A DNA stretch of 64,000 bases from Pedobacter ghigonis (GTDB taxonomy: Bacteria; Bacteroidota; Bacteroidia; Sphingobacteriales; Sphingobacteriaceae): positions 62,001-126,000 of the forward strand of contig NZ_CAESCM010000013.1 in the NCBI RefSeq assembly GCF_903166585.1, in the 5' to 3' direction. Positions 51,504-59,525 of the stretch are shown piece after piece. The position numbers were made by a program, and so were the translations under genes. Each line of letters begins with the position of its first letter. Positions within the stretch are counted from its first letter, which is position 1. The notes beneath the pieces are model-generated. The model had not been told where the DNA came from. It did not search any database and saw nothing but the letters and a program-made list of their open reading frames with translations.

Positions 51504-52385
51504 TTACACATTGCAGAATTTACCAAAAACACCCAGTGGTAATTTAATTCCCGATGTGGCCTGTAAATACAACTCACCGGTTTCGAGGTTTTTAACCTTA
51601 GGAAACGAAGTGCGGATCAGGTTTTCAACAATTACTGATGAAAAACCTAAAGAATAGGTATTCAGGATCAGGAAATGTTCTTTTTCGTCTAAAAGCTGCA
51701 CTACATCCTGCATCATCTCCTGTATGTGGTCTTCCAGTTTCCATTTTTCACCGTTAGGACCATGACCATAGGCAGGTGGATCGAGGATAATACCGTTGTA
51801 TTTTTTGCCTCTTTTAAGTTCTTTTTTCACAAACTTCAAGGCATCTTCTACCATCCAGCGGGTATCTTTCAGGCCAGAAAGCTCCTGGTTTTCATTGGCC
51901 CAGGTAACAACCTGTTTAATCGAATCTACGTGTGTAGTTTCTGCACCGGCAGCATTGGCAATTAACGAAGCTGCACCGGTATAGGCGAAAAGGTTTAATA
52001 CTTTGGGCTGTGGTGTTTTAAACTTTTTGATTGATGAAGAAATGAAATCCCAGTTTACGGCCTGCTCCGGGAAAACGCCAACATGCTTAAATGAAGTTAA
52101 ACCCAAGCGTAGTTTAATGGCGGCTTCATTGTTTTTATATTCTATATGCCAGCGATCGGGGATAGAAAGGTTTTTCTTTACCCATTCGCCTGAAGTAGCC
52201 GAACGGCCTTTAAAAGTAATGTTAGCGGTTTTGCGCCATTCTTGCTCTGATAAGGTTTTTTTCCATACGGCCTGTGGCTCCGGACGGATTAAAATAACAT
52301 TGCCAAAACGTTCTAATTTTTCAAAATCCCCGCAATCAATCAGTTCGTAATCTTTCCAGTGGGTGGGGGCAAGTAATTGTATCAT
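51504..52385 (-). CDS. class I SAM-dependent RNA methyltransferase, RlmI-like
   Basis: A protein of 293 residues. The Rossmann methyltransferase core shows motif I LNLFAYTGAASLIANAAGA, the acidic residue in THVDSIKQ, motif II-III ENQELSGL and motif IV LDPPAYGHG. The DPPxYG motif and the preceding ATSGEWVKKN part match the 23S rRNA methyltransferase group (PF10672/RlmI-like). It lacks the N-terminal PUA domain of E. coli RlmI. The target base is not known. It is transcribed alone. Confidence 0.88.
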   Translation of the reverse strand: MIQLLAPTHWKDYELIDCGDFEKLERFGNVILIRPEPQAVWKKTLSEQEWRKTANITFKGRSATSGEWVKKNLSIPDRWHIEYKNNEAAIKLRLGLTSFKHVGVFPEQAVNWDFISSSIKKFKTPQPKVLNLFAYTGAASLIANAAGAETTHVDSIKQVVTWANENQELSGLKDTRWMVEDALKFVKKELKRGKKYNGIILDPPAYGHGPNGEKWKLEDHIQEMMQDVVQLLDEKEHFLILNTYSLGFSSVIVENLIRTSFPKVKNLETGELYLQATSGIKLPLGVFGKFCNV

Positions 52386-52401
52386 TTAATTTATAGTATG
52401 C

Positions 52402-52429
52402 CGTCATTGCGAGGTACGAAGCAATGACG
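52402..52429. repeat. 28-bp palindromic repeat (minimal form)
   Basis: CGTCATTGC (52402-52410) / GCAATGACG (52421-52429) around GAGGTACGAA. The words CGTCATTGCGAG and TACGAAGCAAT also occur in the larger inverted repeat at 14806-14903, so this looks like an internally deleted relative. Confidence 0.8.
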
Positions 52430-52437
52430 ATTTGGTT

Positions 52438-52673
52438 TTAAGAGAAATTTAATGGATCGTTAAAATCTTCAGGGATGATAAATAAACCTTTTGCGCACCA
52501 TATAAACTTTTTGGTTCTTCAGCAATTTTGTTTTCTTCTCGTCCTGATTTAGGAAAGCTTTTGGCATCTTTGGCTTTTAAAAAATCAATAAAATCTTCTA
52601 CCTGGTTTACCATGCTATCTGGTAAGGTTTCCAATTTATGAATGATGTTTTTTGTTGCCGCGGTCATACCCAA
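52438..52673 (-). pseudogene. DUF2281-like (VapB-type antitoxin-like) gene, frameshifted near the C terminus
   Basis: The open frame (52449-52673) gives 74 residues. The N-terminal part, TKNIIHKLETLPDSMVNQVEDFIDFLKAK, is the DUF2281 signature. The C terminus YGAQKVYLSSLKILTIH is unlike the family. In the next frame the DNA reads AKGLFIIPEDFNDPLNFS and stops at 52438, matching the family ending (YGxxKG-F--P-DF--PL). Inserting one base at about 52497, in the TATGGTGCGCAAAAGG stretch, would restore it. Small proteins of this family are often annotated as antitoxin-like, but no toxin gene is adjacent. The frameshift may be real decay, a sequencing error or programmed. mlaF follows upstream within 13 bp. 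Confidence 0.65.
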
Positions 52674-52686
52674 ATATACAAAATTT

Positions 52687-53439
52687 TTAAAACTTATCTT
52701 TTGCAGCTTTCATAAAGCGGCTGGCAAACACAAAGTCGTTCAGCTCTTTAATGTCGGTATGTGCAATTTCTTTGTTGCTTCCTTCCCAGAATTTTTTCCC
52801 TTCGTGCAGGAACAAAATATAATCACCAATACCCATTACTGAGTTCATATCGTGCGTTACTACAATAGTGGTTGTTTTATATTCTTCGGTTAATTCCTGA
52901 ATCAGCTCATCAATCACAATCGAAGTTTTTGGATCTAAACCTGAGTTGGGCTCATCGCAAAACAAATATTTAGGGTTCATAGAAATGGCGCGGGCAATAC
53001 CTACACGCTTTTTCATACCACCCGATAGCTCTGCCGGGAACAATTTGTTTTTACCCGCAAGGTTAACCCTTTCCAGGCAAAAATTTACACGCTCTAATTT
53101 CTCTTTACGGCTTTGATCGGTAAACATATTCAAAGGAAACATAATGTTATCCTCCACAGTCATACTGTCAAAAAGTGCCGATCCCTGAAACAACATCCCG
53201 ATCTCTTTACGTACCTCAATACGTTGTTCGTAGGTCATTGGTGTAAAATCACGGCCATCGTACAATACCGAGCCCGAGTCTGGCTGGTGAAGGCCTACCA
53301 TACATTTCAATAGCGTGGTTTTTCCTGAACCGGAACCTCCAATAATCAGATTGGTAACACCTTCTTCAAACTTACCGGAAATGCCTTGCAGCACATCGTT
53401 TCCGGAAAATGATTTATAAATATCTTTAATTTCGATCAT
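52687..53439 (-). CDS. mlaF: Mla-type lipid ABC transporter ATP-binding protein
   Basis: A protein of 250 residues. Walker A GGSGSGKTTLL, Q-loop FQGSALFDSMTV, ABC signature LSGGMKKRVGIARAI, Walker B LFCDEPNSGLD and the H-loop VVTHDM are all present. The FQGSALFDSMTVEDNI and NSGLDP forms are characteristic of MlaF-like ATPases that drive retrograde phospholipid transport between the outer and inner membranes. The start overlaps the mlaE stop by one base (TAATG). The MCE protein MlaD is not in the immediate neighbourhood. Confidence 0.95.
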   Translation of the reverse strand: MIEIKDIYKSFSGNDVLQGISGKFEEGVTNLIIGGSGSGKTTLLKCMVGLHQPDSGSVLYDGRDFTPMTYEQRIEVRKEIGMLFQGSALFDSMTVEDNIMFPLNMFTDQSRKEKLERVNFCLERVNLAGKNKLFPAELSGGMKKRVGIARAISMNPKYLFCDEPNSGLDPKTSIVIDELIQELTEEYKTTTIVVTHDMNSVMGIGDYILFLHEGKKFWEGSNKEIAHTDIKELNDFVFASRFMKAAKDKF

Positions 53440-54173
53440 TACAATAACAATTGGGTCACGATATAATCGCAGGCTAAAATAGAAATACAGCTAATAACAA
53501 CGGCTCTTGTACTGGCCTGCGATACCTCTAAGGCACCACCGCGCACGTAAAAACCTTCGTAAGCAGGTACCGATGTAATGATAAAACCAAACACAAATGC
53601 TTTAACCAGGGCTACCGTAATGGTATAAGGGTTAAAATCGGTAGTAATACCCTGAATGTACTCTGCAGGTGTTACCGCACCAGAAATTGAACCGCCAATG
53701 TAACCACCGGTAATGCTTAAAAACATCGAAATAATAACGAGCATAGGTACCATCGTTATTCCCGAAATAATTTTAGGAAGGATTAAGTAACCAGGTGCGT
53801 TGATACCCATAATTTCAAGGGCATCTATCTGTTCAGTTACGCGCATCGAGCCAATTTCGGATGAAATGGCCGAACCGATTTTACCCGCCAAAACAATAGC
53901 GCTAATGGTTGGACTTAACTCCAGGATACTCGAATCGCGGTTTACCGAACCAATAATGGTTTTAGGAATAAAATCGCTAACCAGCTGGAAAGCAATCTGT
54001 AAAGTCATAACGGCACCGATAAAGGTAGAGATAATGGCAATAAGCCCCAGTGAACCTACGCCAACATAATCCATTTGTTTGACGATCTCTTTAAGGTATA
54101 TTTTCAGCTTTTCCGGCTTTCTGAATACAGACTTAAGTAGCAGGATGTATCTGCCGAAATTGGTAAAATTCAT
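53439..54173 (-). CDS. mlaE: Mla-type lipid ABC transporter permease
   Basis: A protein of 244 residues with five or six hydrophobic helices. The MlaE family motifs are present: GVGSLGLIAIISTFIGAVMTLQIAFQL, GKIGSAISSEIGSMRVTEQIDALEIMGINAPGYLILPKI and FGFIITSVPAYEGFYVRGGALEVS. It forms the membrane part of the phospholipid-transport complex with MlaF, encoded next. Confidence 0.95.
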   Translation of the reverse strand: MNFTNFGRYILLLKSVFRKPEKLKIYLKEIVKQMDYVGVGSLGLIAIISTFIGAVMTLQIAFQLVSDFIPKTIIGSVNRDSSILELSPTISAIVLAGKIGSAISSEIGSMRVTEQIDALEIMGINAPGYLILPKIISGITMVPMLVIISMFLSITGGYIGGSISGAVTPAEYIQGITTDFNPYTITVALVKAFVFGFIITSVPAYEGFYVRGGALEVSQASTRAVVISCISILACDYIVTQLLL

Positions 54174-54320
54174 TCCGTAGGTGTTGCTTAATTTAAATGA
54201 TCATTATATAATACTACAAAGAAACGATAAAAAAGTTGTCGCTCTTTGCTAATTGCAAAAATATTCGTGCTTTTGAATATAAATATGGTTTTTTGTTAAC
54301 AAAAATTAAACCACAAAAAC

Positions 54321-55010
54321 ATGAAAGCTTTAATAACCGGTGCAACTAAAGGAATTGGTAGGGCAATTGCCATTAAATTATGGGAAAATGGCTACGATTT
54401 GGTACTCGCCGCCCGGAATGCGAAGGAACTCGAAATCATGCGCAATGAATTGTTGATTACCGGGAGAACGATAGCTGTTTATCCGGTCGACTTTTCGGTT
54501 AGGGAAAGTGTATATCAGTTTTTAAACCAGGCTGATGCAGAAGCAGGTTTTATTGATGTGCTGGTAAACAATGTGGGTACTTTTTTACCCGGCAGTATGC
54601 TGGATGAGGACGACGAAACCTTTGAAAAACAGCAAAACCTAAACGTAAATGCAGGCTACTATACCAGTAAGTTTTTAGGCAAAAAGATGCGTGCAGCAGG
54701 TCGTGGCCATATATTTAACATCTGTTCGGTGGCGAGTAAAGCCCCGGTAAAAAATGGTGGCAGTTATAGTGTAACAAAAGCAGCGATGTTAAGTCTTAAT
54801 CATGTATTGCGGCAAGAGTTAGCCCCTCACAACGTTAAAGTTACTGCGTTTTTGCCCGGTTCAACAAAAACTTCTTCATGGGAAGGAACTACCATTCCAG
54901 ACGAAAAATTTGTGCAACCAGCCGATATTGCAGAAACATTATTTACCATTTTAAACTTAAGTAAAGGGGTAAACGTAGATGAGGTTTTAATTACCCCGCT
55001 CGATTTTTAA
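54321..55010 (+). CDS. short-chain dehydrogenase/reductase
   Basis: A protein of 229 residues. The cofactor loop GATKGIGRAIA, LVNNVGTFLPG, a Ser in NICSVASKAPV and the YSVTKAA catalytic Tyr/Lys pair are all present, so an active NAD(P)-dependent oxidoreductase is expected. The substrate is unknown. The gene starts 147 bp from divergent mlaE. Its stop codon is 7 bp from the PspC gene, so it may head that operon. Confidence 0.93.
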   Translation: MKALITGATKGIGRAIAIKLWENGYDLVLAARNAKELEIMRNELLITGRTIAVYPVDFSVRESVYQFLNQADAEAGFIDVLVNNVGTFLPGSMLDEDDETFEKQQNLNVNAGYYTSKFLGKKMRAAGRGHIFNICSVASKAPVKNGGSYSVTKAAMLSLNHVLRQELAPHNVKVTAFLPGSTKTSSWEGTTIPDEKFVQPADIAETLFTILNLSKGVNVDEVLITPLDF

Positions 55011-55017
55011 CACAAAA

Positions 55018-55722
55018 ATGAACAACGTTATGGAAAAGAAGCTTTTTAGAAACGAACACGATAAGATGATTGCCGGTGTAGCTTCGGGACTTGCAGATTA
55101 TATGCAGGTAGAGGTTACCATAATCAGATTATTGTTTGCACTATCGGCTATATTTATGGCCGGAGGCGGCTTAATTGCCTATATTGTGATGTGGATTATT
55201 GTTCCGGTAAATCCCGATCCGGCAGCAAGGTTCTCAAAATTTAACGATTTTTTTAACAAGCAAAACCCTGGTGCGCCATTTGGTACTGGTGATCAGTTTA
55301 CAGGTCCTGTAGGTTCGGGCAATACCAATTGGACACAACCGGTTGATAATACACAAAAGACACCGTTTGAAACCCAGGCAAACTTTAGTGGTTTTAACAA
55401 ATCGAACGATACCGGCCGTACCATAGGCGGATTGCTTTTACTGGTAATAGGTTGTTTCTTCCTGATGCGCGAGCTGGATTTCATACCTTATTGGTTTAGT
55501 TTCCGCAACCTGTTCAAATTCATGTGGCCATTGGTATTTATTGGATTGGGTATTGCCGTAATTGCTAAATCAAAAAGAAAAAACGATTGGGCCGCTTTTC
55601 AAACCCAACAGGAAGCAGAACAACAAAAAAAGGCCGATTTTTCAGAGACTATTGTAGAAACTACTCCTGAAACGCCTGAAAACAAAGATGATAATTCAAC
55701 TCCAACTAACCCTCAAGCATAA
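55018..55722 (+). CDS. PspC domain protein with C-terminal LiaF-like helices
   Basis: A protein of 234 residues. The N-terminal PspC domain (about 5-66: KLFRNEHDKMIAGVASGLADYMQVEVTIIRLLFAL, then YIVMWIIVPVN) is followed by a Gly/Pro/Asn/Thr-rich linker, a second membrane region (about 138-188: GLLLLVIGCFFLMRELDFIPYW, then WPLVFIGLGIAVIAKSK) and an acidic tail. PspC proteins take part in envelope-stress sensing. The start may be the ATG at 55018 or the fourth-codon Met at 55030. The next gene begins 5 bp after the stop codon and encodes a related membrane protein. Confidence 0.9.
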   Translation: MNNVMEKKLFRNEHDKMIAGVASGLADYMQVEVTIIRLLFALSAIFMAGGGLIAYIVMWIIVPVNPDPAARFSKFNDFFNKQNPGAPFGTGDQFTGPVGSGNTNWTQPVDNTQKTPFETQANFSGFNKSNDTGRTIGGLLLLVIGCFFLMRELDFIPYWFSFRNLFKFMWPLVFIGLGIAVIAKSKRKNDWAAFQTQQEAEQQKKADFSETIVETTPETPENKDDNSTPTNPQA

Positions 55723-55727
55723 ACAAA

Positions 55728-56714
55728 ATGAAATTAGATAGATTAATGTGGGGTATTTTACTGCTTTTTATTGGCGGTGTACTGCTACTCGAAAACTTTG
55801 GTATTATTGATTTTTATTGGCGTAGTATCTGGAGCTTTTGGCCAATATTCCTCATCATTGCAGGTGTAAATATCCTGTTTAATAAAAATAACTCCCAAAC
55901 CGGAAGCATCATTTCCATTGCAGTTTTAGTGGTTGCTTTATCCTTCCTGTTTTATAAAGGACAACAAGTGCCCGACAGAAGTAACTGGTGGGGGCATCAC
56001 TTTAAAAAAGACGTTGACATTAACTTAGATGACAACGACCACAATGATGATTACGACAGTGACAACGATAATGACACCGCTTTTAATCAGCTAAAACTGA
56101 GCGAACCTTTTGTTGAAGCAGATAATGCTAAAAAAACCGTGCTCAATATTTCGGGTGGTGGCATTTCATTTAACCTCGATGGCGAAACAGCTGAATTGAT
56201 CAATGCCGATATCACTAAAAAACACGGTAATTTCTCACTTAAGAAATTACTAACCGATAGCGCTACCGTGCTTACTTTCAAAATGGAAGATAAAAAAGGC
56301 AAATGGAATTTTAGCGATGGAGGTAACGATGTAAACTTTAAATTAAACAAGGCAGCCAATTGGGATGTGATAATGAAACTAGGTGCTGGCGAAGCTAATT
56401 TTGATTTCAAAGATTATAAAGTACGTACTTTCCGTTTTGATGGTGGTGCCGCAGCCCTCGATATTACTTTTGGCGATTTGCTGCCAATTACTGATGTGGT
56501 CGTAAAATCGGGCGTTGCCGATGTGAAAATTAAGGTACCTACCAACTCGGGTTGCAGAATTAAAACCAAAACCGGTTTATCGGCCAAAGATTTTGACGGA
56601 TTTATTAAACTGAGCGATGGGGTGTATGAAACTGCAAACTATAAAGCCTCAGCTAAAAAAATCTTTATCAATTTAGATGGCGGATTGAGTAACTTTGAGG
56701 TGAGCAGATATTAG
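55728..56714 (+). CDS. LiaI/LiaF-like membrane protein
   Basis: A protein of 328 residues. The first 70 hold paired short helices (LMWGILLLFIGGVLLLENFGIIDFYW, then SFWPIFLIIAGVNILF), as in LiaF. A striking Asp/Asn-rich stretch (about 100-125, DDNDHNDDYDSDNDND) separates them from a soluble beta-helix-like C-terminal domain (about 130-328; KLGAGEANFDFKDYKVRTFRFDGGAAALDITFGD), resembling DUF2154/LiaF C-terminal domains. It probably works with the preceding PspC protein in sensing envelope stress; that role is inferred from family resemblance. Confidence 0.85.
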   Translation: MKLDRLMWGILLLFIGGVLLLENFGIIDFYWRSIWSFWPIFLIIAGVNILFNKNNSQTGSIISIAVLVVALSFLFYKGQQVPDRSNWWGHHFKKDVDINLDDNDHNDDYDSDNDNDTAFNQLKLSEPFVEADNAKKTVLNISGGGISFNLDGETAELINADITKKHGNFSLKKLLTDSATVLTFKMEDKKGKWNFSDGGNDVNFKLNKAANWDVIMKLGAGEANFDFKDYKVRTFRFDGGAAALDITFGDLLPITDVVVKSGVADVKIKVPTNSGCRIKTKTGLSAKDFDGFIKLSDGVYETANYKASAKKIFINLDGGLSNFEVSRY

Positions 56715-56800
56715 GGGATGGAAGATGTTAGATGGGAAATGGAAGGAAATTCCTAAACATTAATCTTACAAGCCTAACATCGAAACAAACCTGAAAACCA

Positions 56801-57415
56801 ATGAACCCCAATAAAGAATACACAGTTGTAATTAATGGCAAGCCACAGGGGCCATATAGTTTAACCGATCTTAAAGATTTAGATATAAAACCGAATACAT
56901 TCATCCGGAAACCCGGGATGGATGATTATAAAGAAGCTCACGCAATCCCCGAATTGCGTGAGCTTTTGGGTTTCAGCTACCAGCGAACTGCCCCGCAATA
57001 TTTTGCCGCATTCGATCAGCGTTTGCTCGCTTCAGTAATCGATCATTTCATTATTTTCGGTTTTTATACCGTTATTATTTTAACCAGCTATATCTTTATT
57101 GAAGGGAAAGACCAGCGGATTATGGCTTTTTTAGTTTCTTTCCCCATTATATTTGTGGTTAAGCTCATTTATGGCAGTATTGCAGAAGCAACTAAAAGCC
57201 AGGCTACCATTGGTAAAAAACTGCTGAACATTAAAGTAACCGGTATGGATGGAGGCCGTGTTTCTTTCGGTATTTCTTTGGTTCGTAATTTTTCCAAAAT
57301 CTTATCGGTTATCCCTGTGTTTTTTGGTTATCTCTATAGCTTTTTAAACAAGAAAAACCAGTGCTGGCATGATATAGCTGCCAATACTTTGGTGATAAAA
57401 GACAGGTTGATATAA
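56801..57415 (+). CDS. RDD family membrane protein with N-terminal GYF_2 domain
   Basis: A protein of 204 residues. The first 55 (YTVVINGKPQGPYSLTDLKDLDIKPNTFIRKPGMDDYKEAHAIPEL) form a GYF_2 domain, a small peptide-binding module. The rest is an RDD domain with three helices: FAAFDQRLLASVIDHFIIFGFYTVII (the RDD Arg/Asp signature in variant form), MAFLVSFPIIFVVKLIYGSIAEATKSQATIGKKLLNIKV and CWHDIAANTLVI. RDD proteins are inner-membrane proteins of debated function, some acting as Na+/H+ antiporters. It follows the LiaF-like gene by 86 bp. Confidence 0.9.
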   Translation: MNPNKEYTVVINGKPQGPYSLTDLKDLDIKPNTFIRKPGMDDYKEAHAIPELRELLGFSYQRTAPQYFAAFDQRLLASVIDHFIIFGFYTVIILTSYIFIEGKDQRIMAFLVSFPIIFVVKLIYGSIAEATKSQATIGKKLLNIKVTGMDGGRVSFGISLVRNFSKILSVIPVFFGYLYSFLNKKNQCWHDIAANTLVIKDRLI

Positions 57416-57452
57416 TTACAACTTTCCAACATTAAAAACTGCGTACAATACT

Positions 57453-57460
57453 TATCTTTG
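57453..57460 (+). promoter_or_regulatory. probable -7 box of ispG
   Basis: TATCTTTG matches TAnnTTTG only 7 bp before the ispG ATG at 57468, which would give a near-leaderless mRNA if used. No clear -33 box was found. Confidence 0.4.
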
Positions 57461-57467
57461 CACCGAG

Positions 57468-59444
57468 ATGGAAAAAACATTGGCAAAACACGATTTGGCA
57501 GGAGGATATTGCAACAGTTTAACAAGCTATTCGAGGTATTTAACCCGCGAAGTAAATATCGGCGATATCGCCTTAGGTGGTCATAACCCGATCCGTATCC
57601 AATCAATGACCACAACCGATACGATGGATACCCTGGGGACTGTTGAACAAACCATCCGCATGGTAGAATCGGGCTGTGAATACGTTCGTATAACTGCGCC
57701 AAGCATAAAAGAGGCCGAAAACCTAGCCAATATTAAAAAAGAGCTGCGTTTCAGAGGCTACGATGTACCCTTAATTGCCGACATCCATTTTACCCCGAAT
57801 GCAGCCGAAATGGCCGCAAGGATTGTGGAGAAAGTACGCGTAAACCCAGGTAATTACGCCGATAAAAAGAAATTCGAAAATATAGAATATACACAGGATG
57901 CTTATAATGCCGAGCTGAGCCGGATTTATAAAAAGTTTATCCCGCTGGTTAAAATCTGTAAAGAATATGGAACCGCCATGCGTATCGGTACCAACCATGG
58001 TTCACTGTCCGACCGGATTATGAGCCATTACGGCGATACACCACGCGGAATGGTCGAATCGGCAATGGAGTTTATCCGTATGTGCGAAGACCAGAATTAC
58101 TATAACCTGGTTATTTCGATGAAAGCGAGTAACACCCAGGTAATGGTGCAGGCTTACCGTTTACTTGTCGAAACCATGGCTAAAGAGGGCATGAATTACC
58201 CTTTACACCTGGGCGTAACTGAAGCGGGCGATGGCGAAGATGGCCGCATTAAATCGGCTGTTGGTATCGGAACCCTGCTGGAAGATGGTTTAGGCGATAC
58301 CATCCGCGTTTCTTTAACAGAAGATCCTGAATTTGAAGCACCCGTAGCTAAAGCTTTGGCTGACAGGTATTCTAAAAGAAGTTTAGAGCCTGGAATTCAG
58401 TGTTTTGAGTCGCCTGCAAAGGTCCAAACTCCCAACACTCAACTCCCAACTTATTCCCCTTACGAATACAACCGCCTCATTACTACACCTGTACAGCATA
58501 TTGGCGGGCATCACCATCCTGTAGTGATGATTGATGTTTCGAAAGAAAATTTAAAAGATCCTTATTTCTTAAGTGCTGTAGGTTACAATTACAGTGCAGG
58601 TTTAGATAAATATAATTTAGCCGATCAGGCTTGCGATTTAGCGTATTTGGGCGATAACCTACCCTCGTTTTCTTTTCCGGGTAACTTAAAGCAGGTTTAC
58701 AATTACCAAACCTGGCTTAAGCTGAAAGATCAGCAGAATTGTCACCCATTATTTACGCTGGAAGAATTTAGCTTAGCTGATCATAAAGATGAGTTTTTAA
58801 ATTTTGTTGAGGTTGATGCCAGCCAGGTAACCAGTTTAAAAGTTAACCAGTTAACCCATGCAGTGCTGATTCTTAAAACTTCAGCTGCGCACGGTATGGC
58901 CGAACAAAGGGCATTTTTTGTAGCCATGCAAGAGCAGAATATTCAAATCCCGGTTATTATCAAACGTACTTACCAGAATTTGGATGCAGATAATTTAATG
59001 CTTTACGCTGCAACCGATTTGGGTGCTTTACTCACAGATGGTTTCGGGGATGGGGTTTGGATTGATGCCGAAATACAGAACCTGGCATTAATCAATTCAA
59101 CCAGTTTTGGTATTTTACAGGCTACCCGTACCCGTATCAGTAAAACCGAATATATTTCCTGTCCAAGCTGTGGTCGTACACTTTTCGATTTGCAGGAAAC
59201 CACACAATTGATCCGTTCGCGTACCGACCATTTGAAAGGGATTAAAATTGGCATTATGGGCTGCATTGTAAATGGCCCTGGCGAAATGGCCGATGCCGAT
59301 TACGGTTATGTAGGCACCGGCCCCGATAAAATTACCTTGTACCGTGGTAAAGAAGTGGTTAAGAAAAACGTAACTACTGCTTATGCTTTGGATGAATTGA
59401 TCGATATCATTAAAGGTGACGGCAACTGGGTGGAGAAAAATTAA
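57468..59444 (+). CDS. ispG: 4-hydroxy-3-methylbut-2-enyl-diphosphate synthase, long form
   Basis: Iron-sulfur enzyme of the MEP isoprenoid pathway. The 658 residues are the long, plant-like form found in Bacteroidota, with a TIM-barrel (about 1-295: IGGHNPIRIQSMTTTDTMD; EAENLANIKKELRFRGYDVPLIADIHF), an inserted domain (about 330-555) and the cluster-binding domain (CPSCGRTLFDLQ and GCIVNGPGEMADADYGYVG). Residues about 317-330 (VQTPNTQLPTYSP) follow SPAK and are encoded by repeated ACTCCCAAC/ACTCAACTC words (58425-58452). This is a probable simple-repeat insertion between the barrel and the inserted domain. A ferredoxin-like partner is not seen nearby. Confidence 0.96.
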   Translation: MEKTLAKHDLAGGYCNSLTSYSRYLTREVNIGDIALGGHNPIRIQSMTTTDTMDTLGTVEQTIRMVESGCEYVRITAPSIKEAENLANIKKELRFRGYDVPLIADIHFTPNAAEMAARIVEKVRVNPGNYADKKKFENIEYTQDAYNAELSRIYKKFIPLVKICKEYGTAMRIGTNHGSLSDRIMSHYGDTPRGMVESAMEFIRMCEDQNYYNLVISMKASNTQVMVQAYRLLVETMAKEGMNYPLHLGVTEAGDGEDGRIKSAVGIGTLLEDGLGDTIRVSLTEDPEFEAPVAKALADRYSKRSLEPGIQCFESPAKVQTPNTQLPTYSPYEYNRLITTPVQHIGGHHHPVVMIDVSKENLKDPYFLSAVGYNYSAGLDKYNLADQACDLAYLGDNLPSFSFPGNLKQVYNYQTWLKLKDQQNCHPLFTLEEFSLADHKDEFLNFVEVDASQVTSLKVNQLTHAVLILKTSAAHGMAEQRAFFVAMQEQNIQIPVIIKRTYQNLDADNLMLYAATDLGALLTDGFGDGVWIDAEIQNLALINSTSFGILQATRTRISKTEYISCPSCGRTLFDLQETTQLIRSRTDHLKGIKIGIMGCIVNGPGEMADADYGYVGTGPDKITLYRGKEVVKKNVTTAYALDELIDIIKGDGNWVEKN

Positions 59445-59525
59445 TTTTTTTTGCGCCGTGGTCTGTGTTTTCATAGGCCACCAGCACCATTTAATTTTCT
59501 GCCCAATAAATATTAAATTGCCTTG

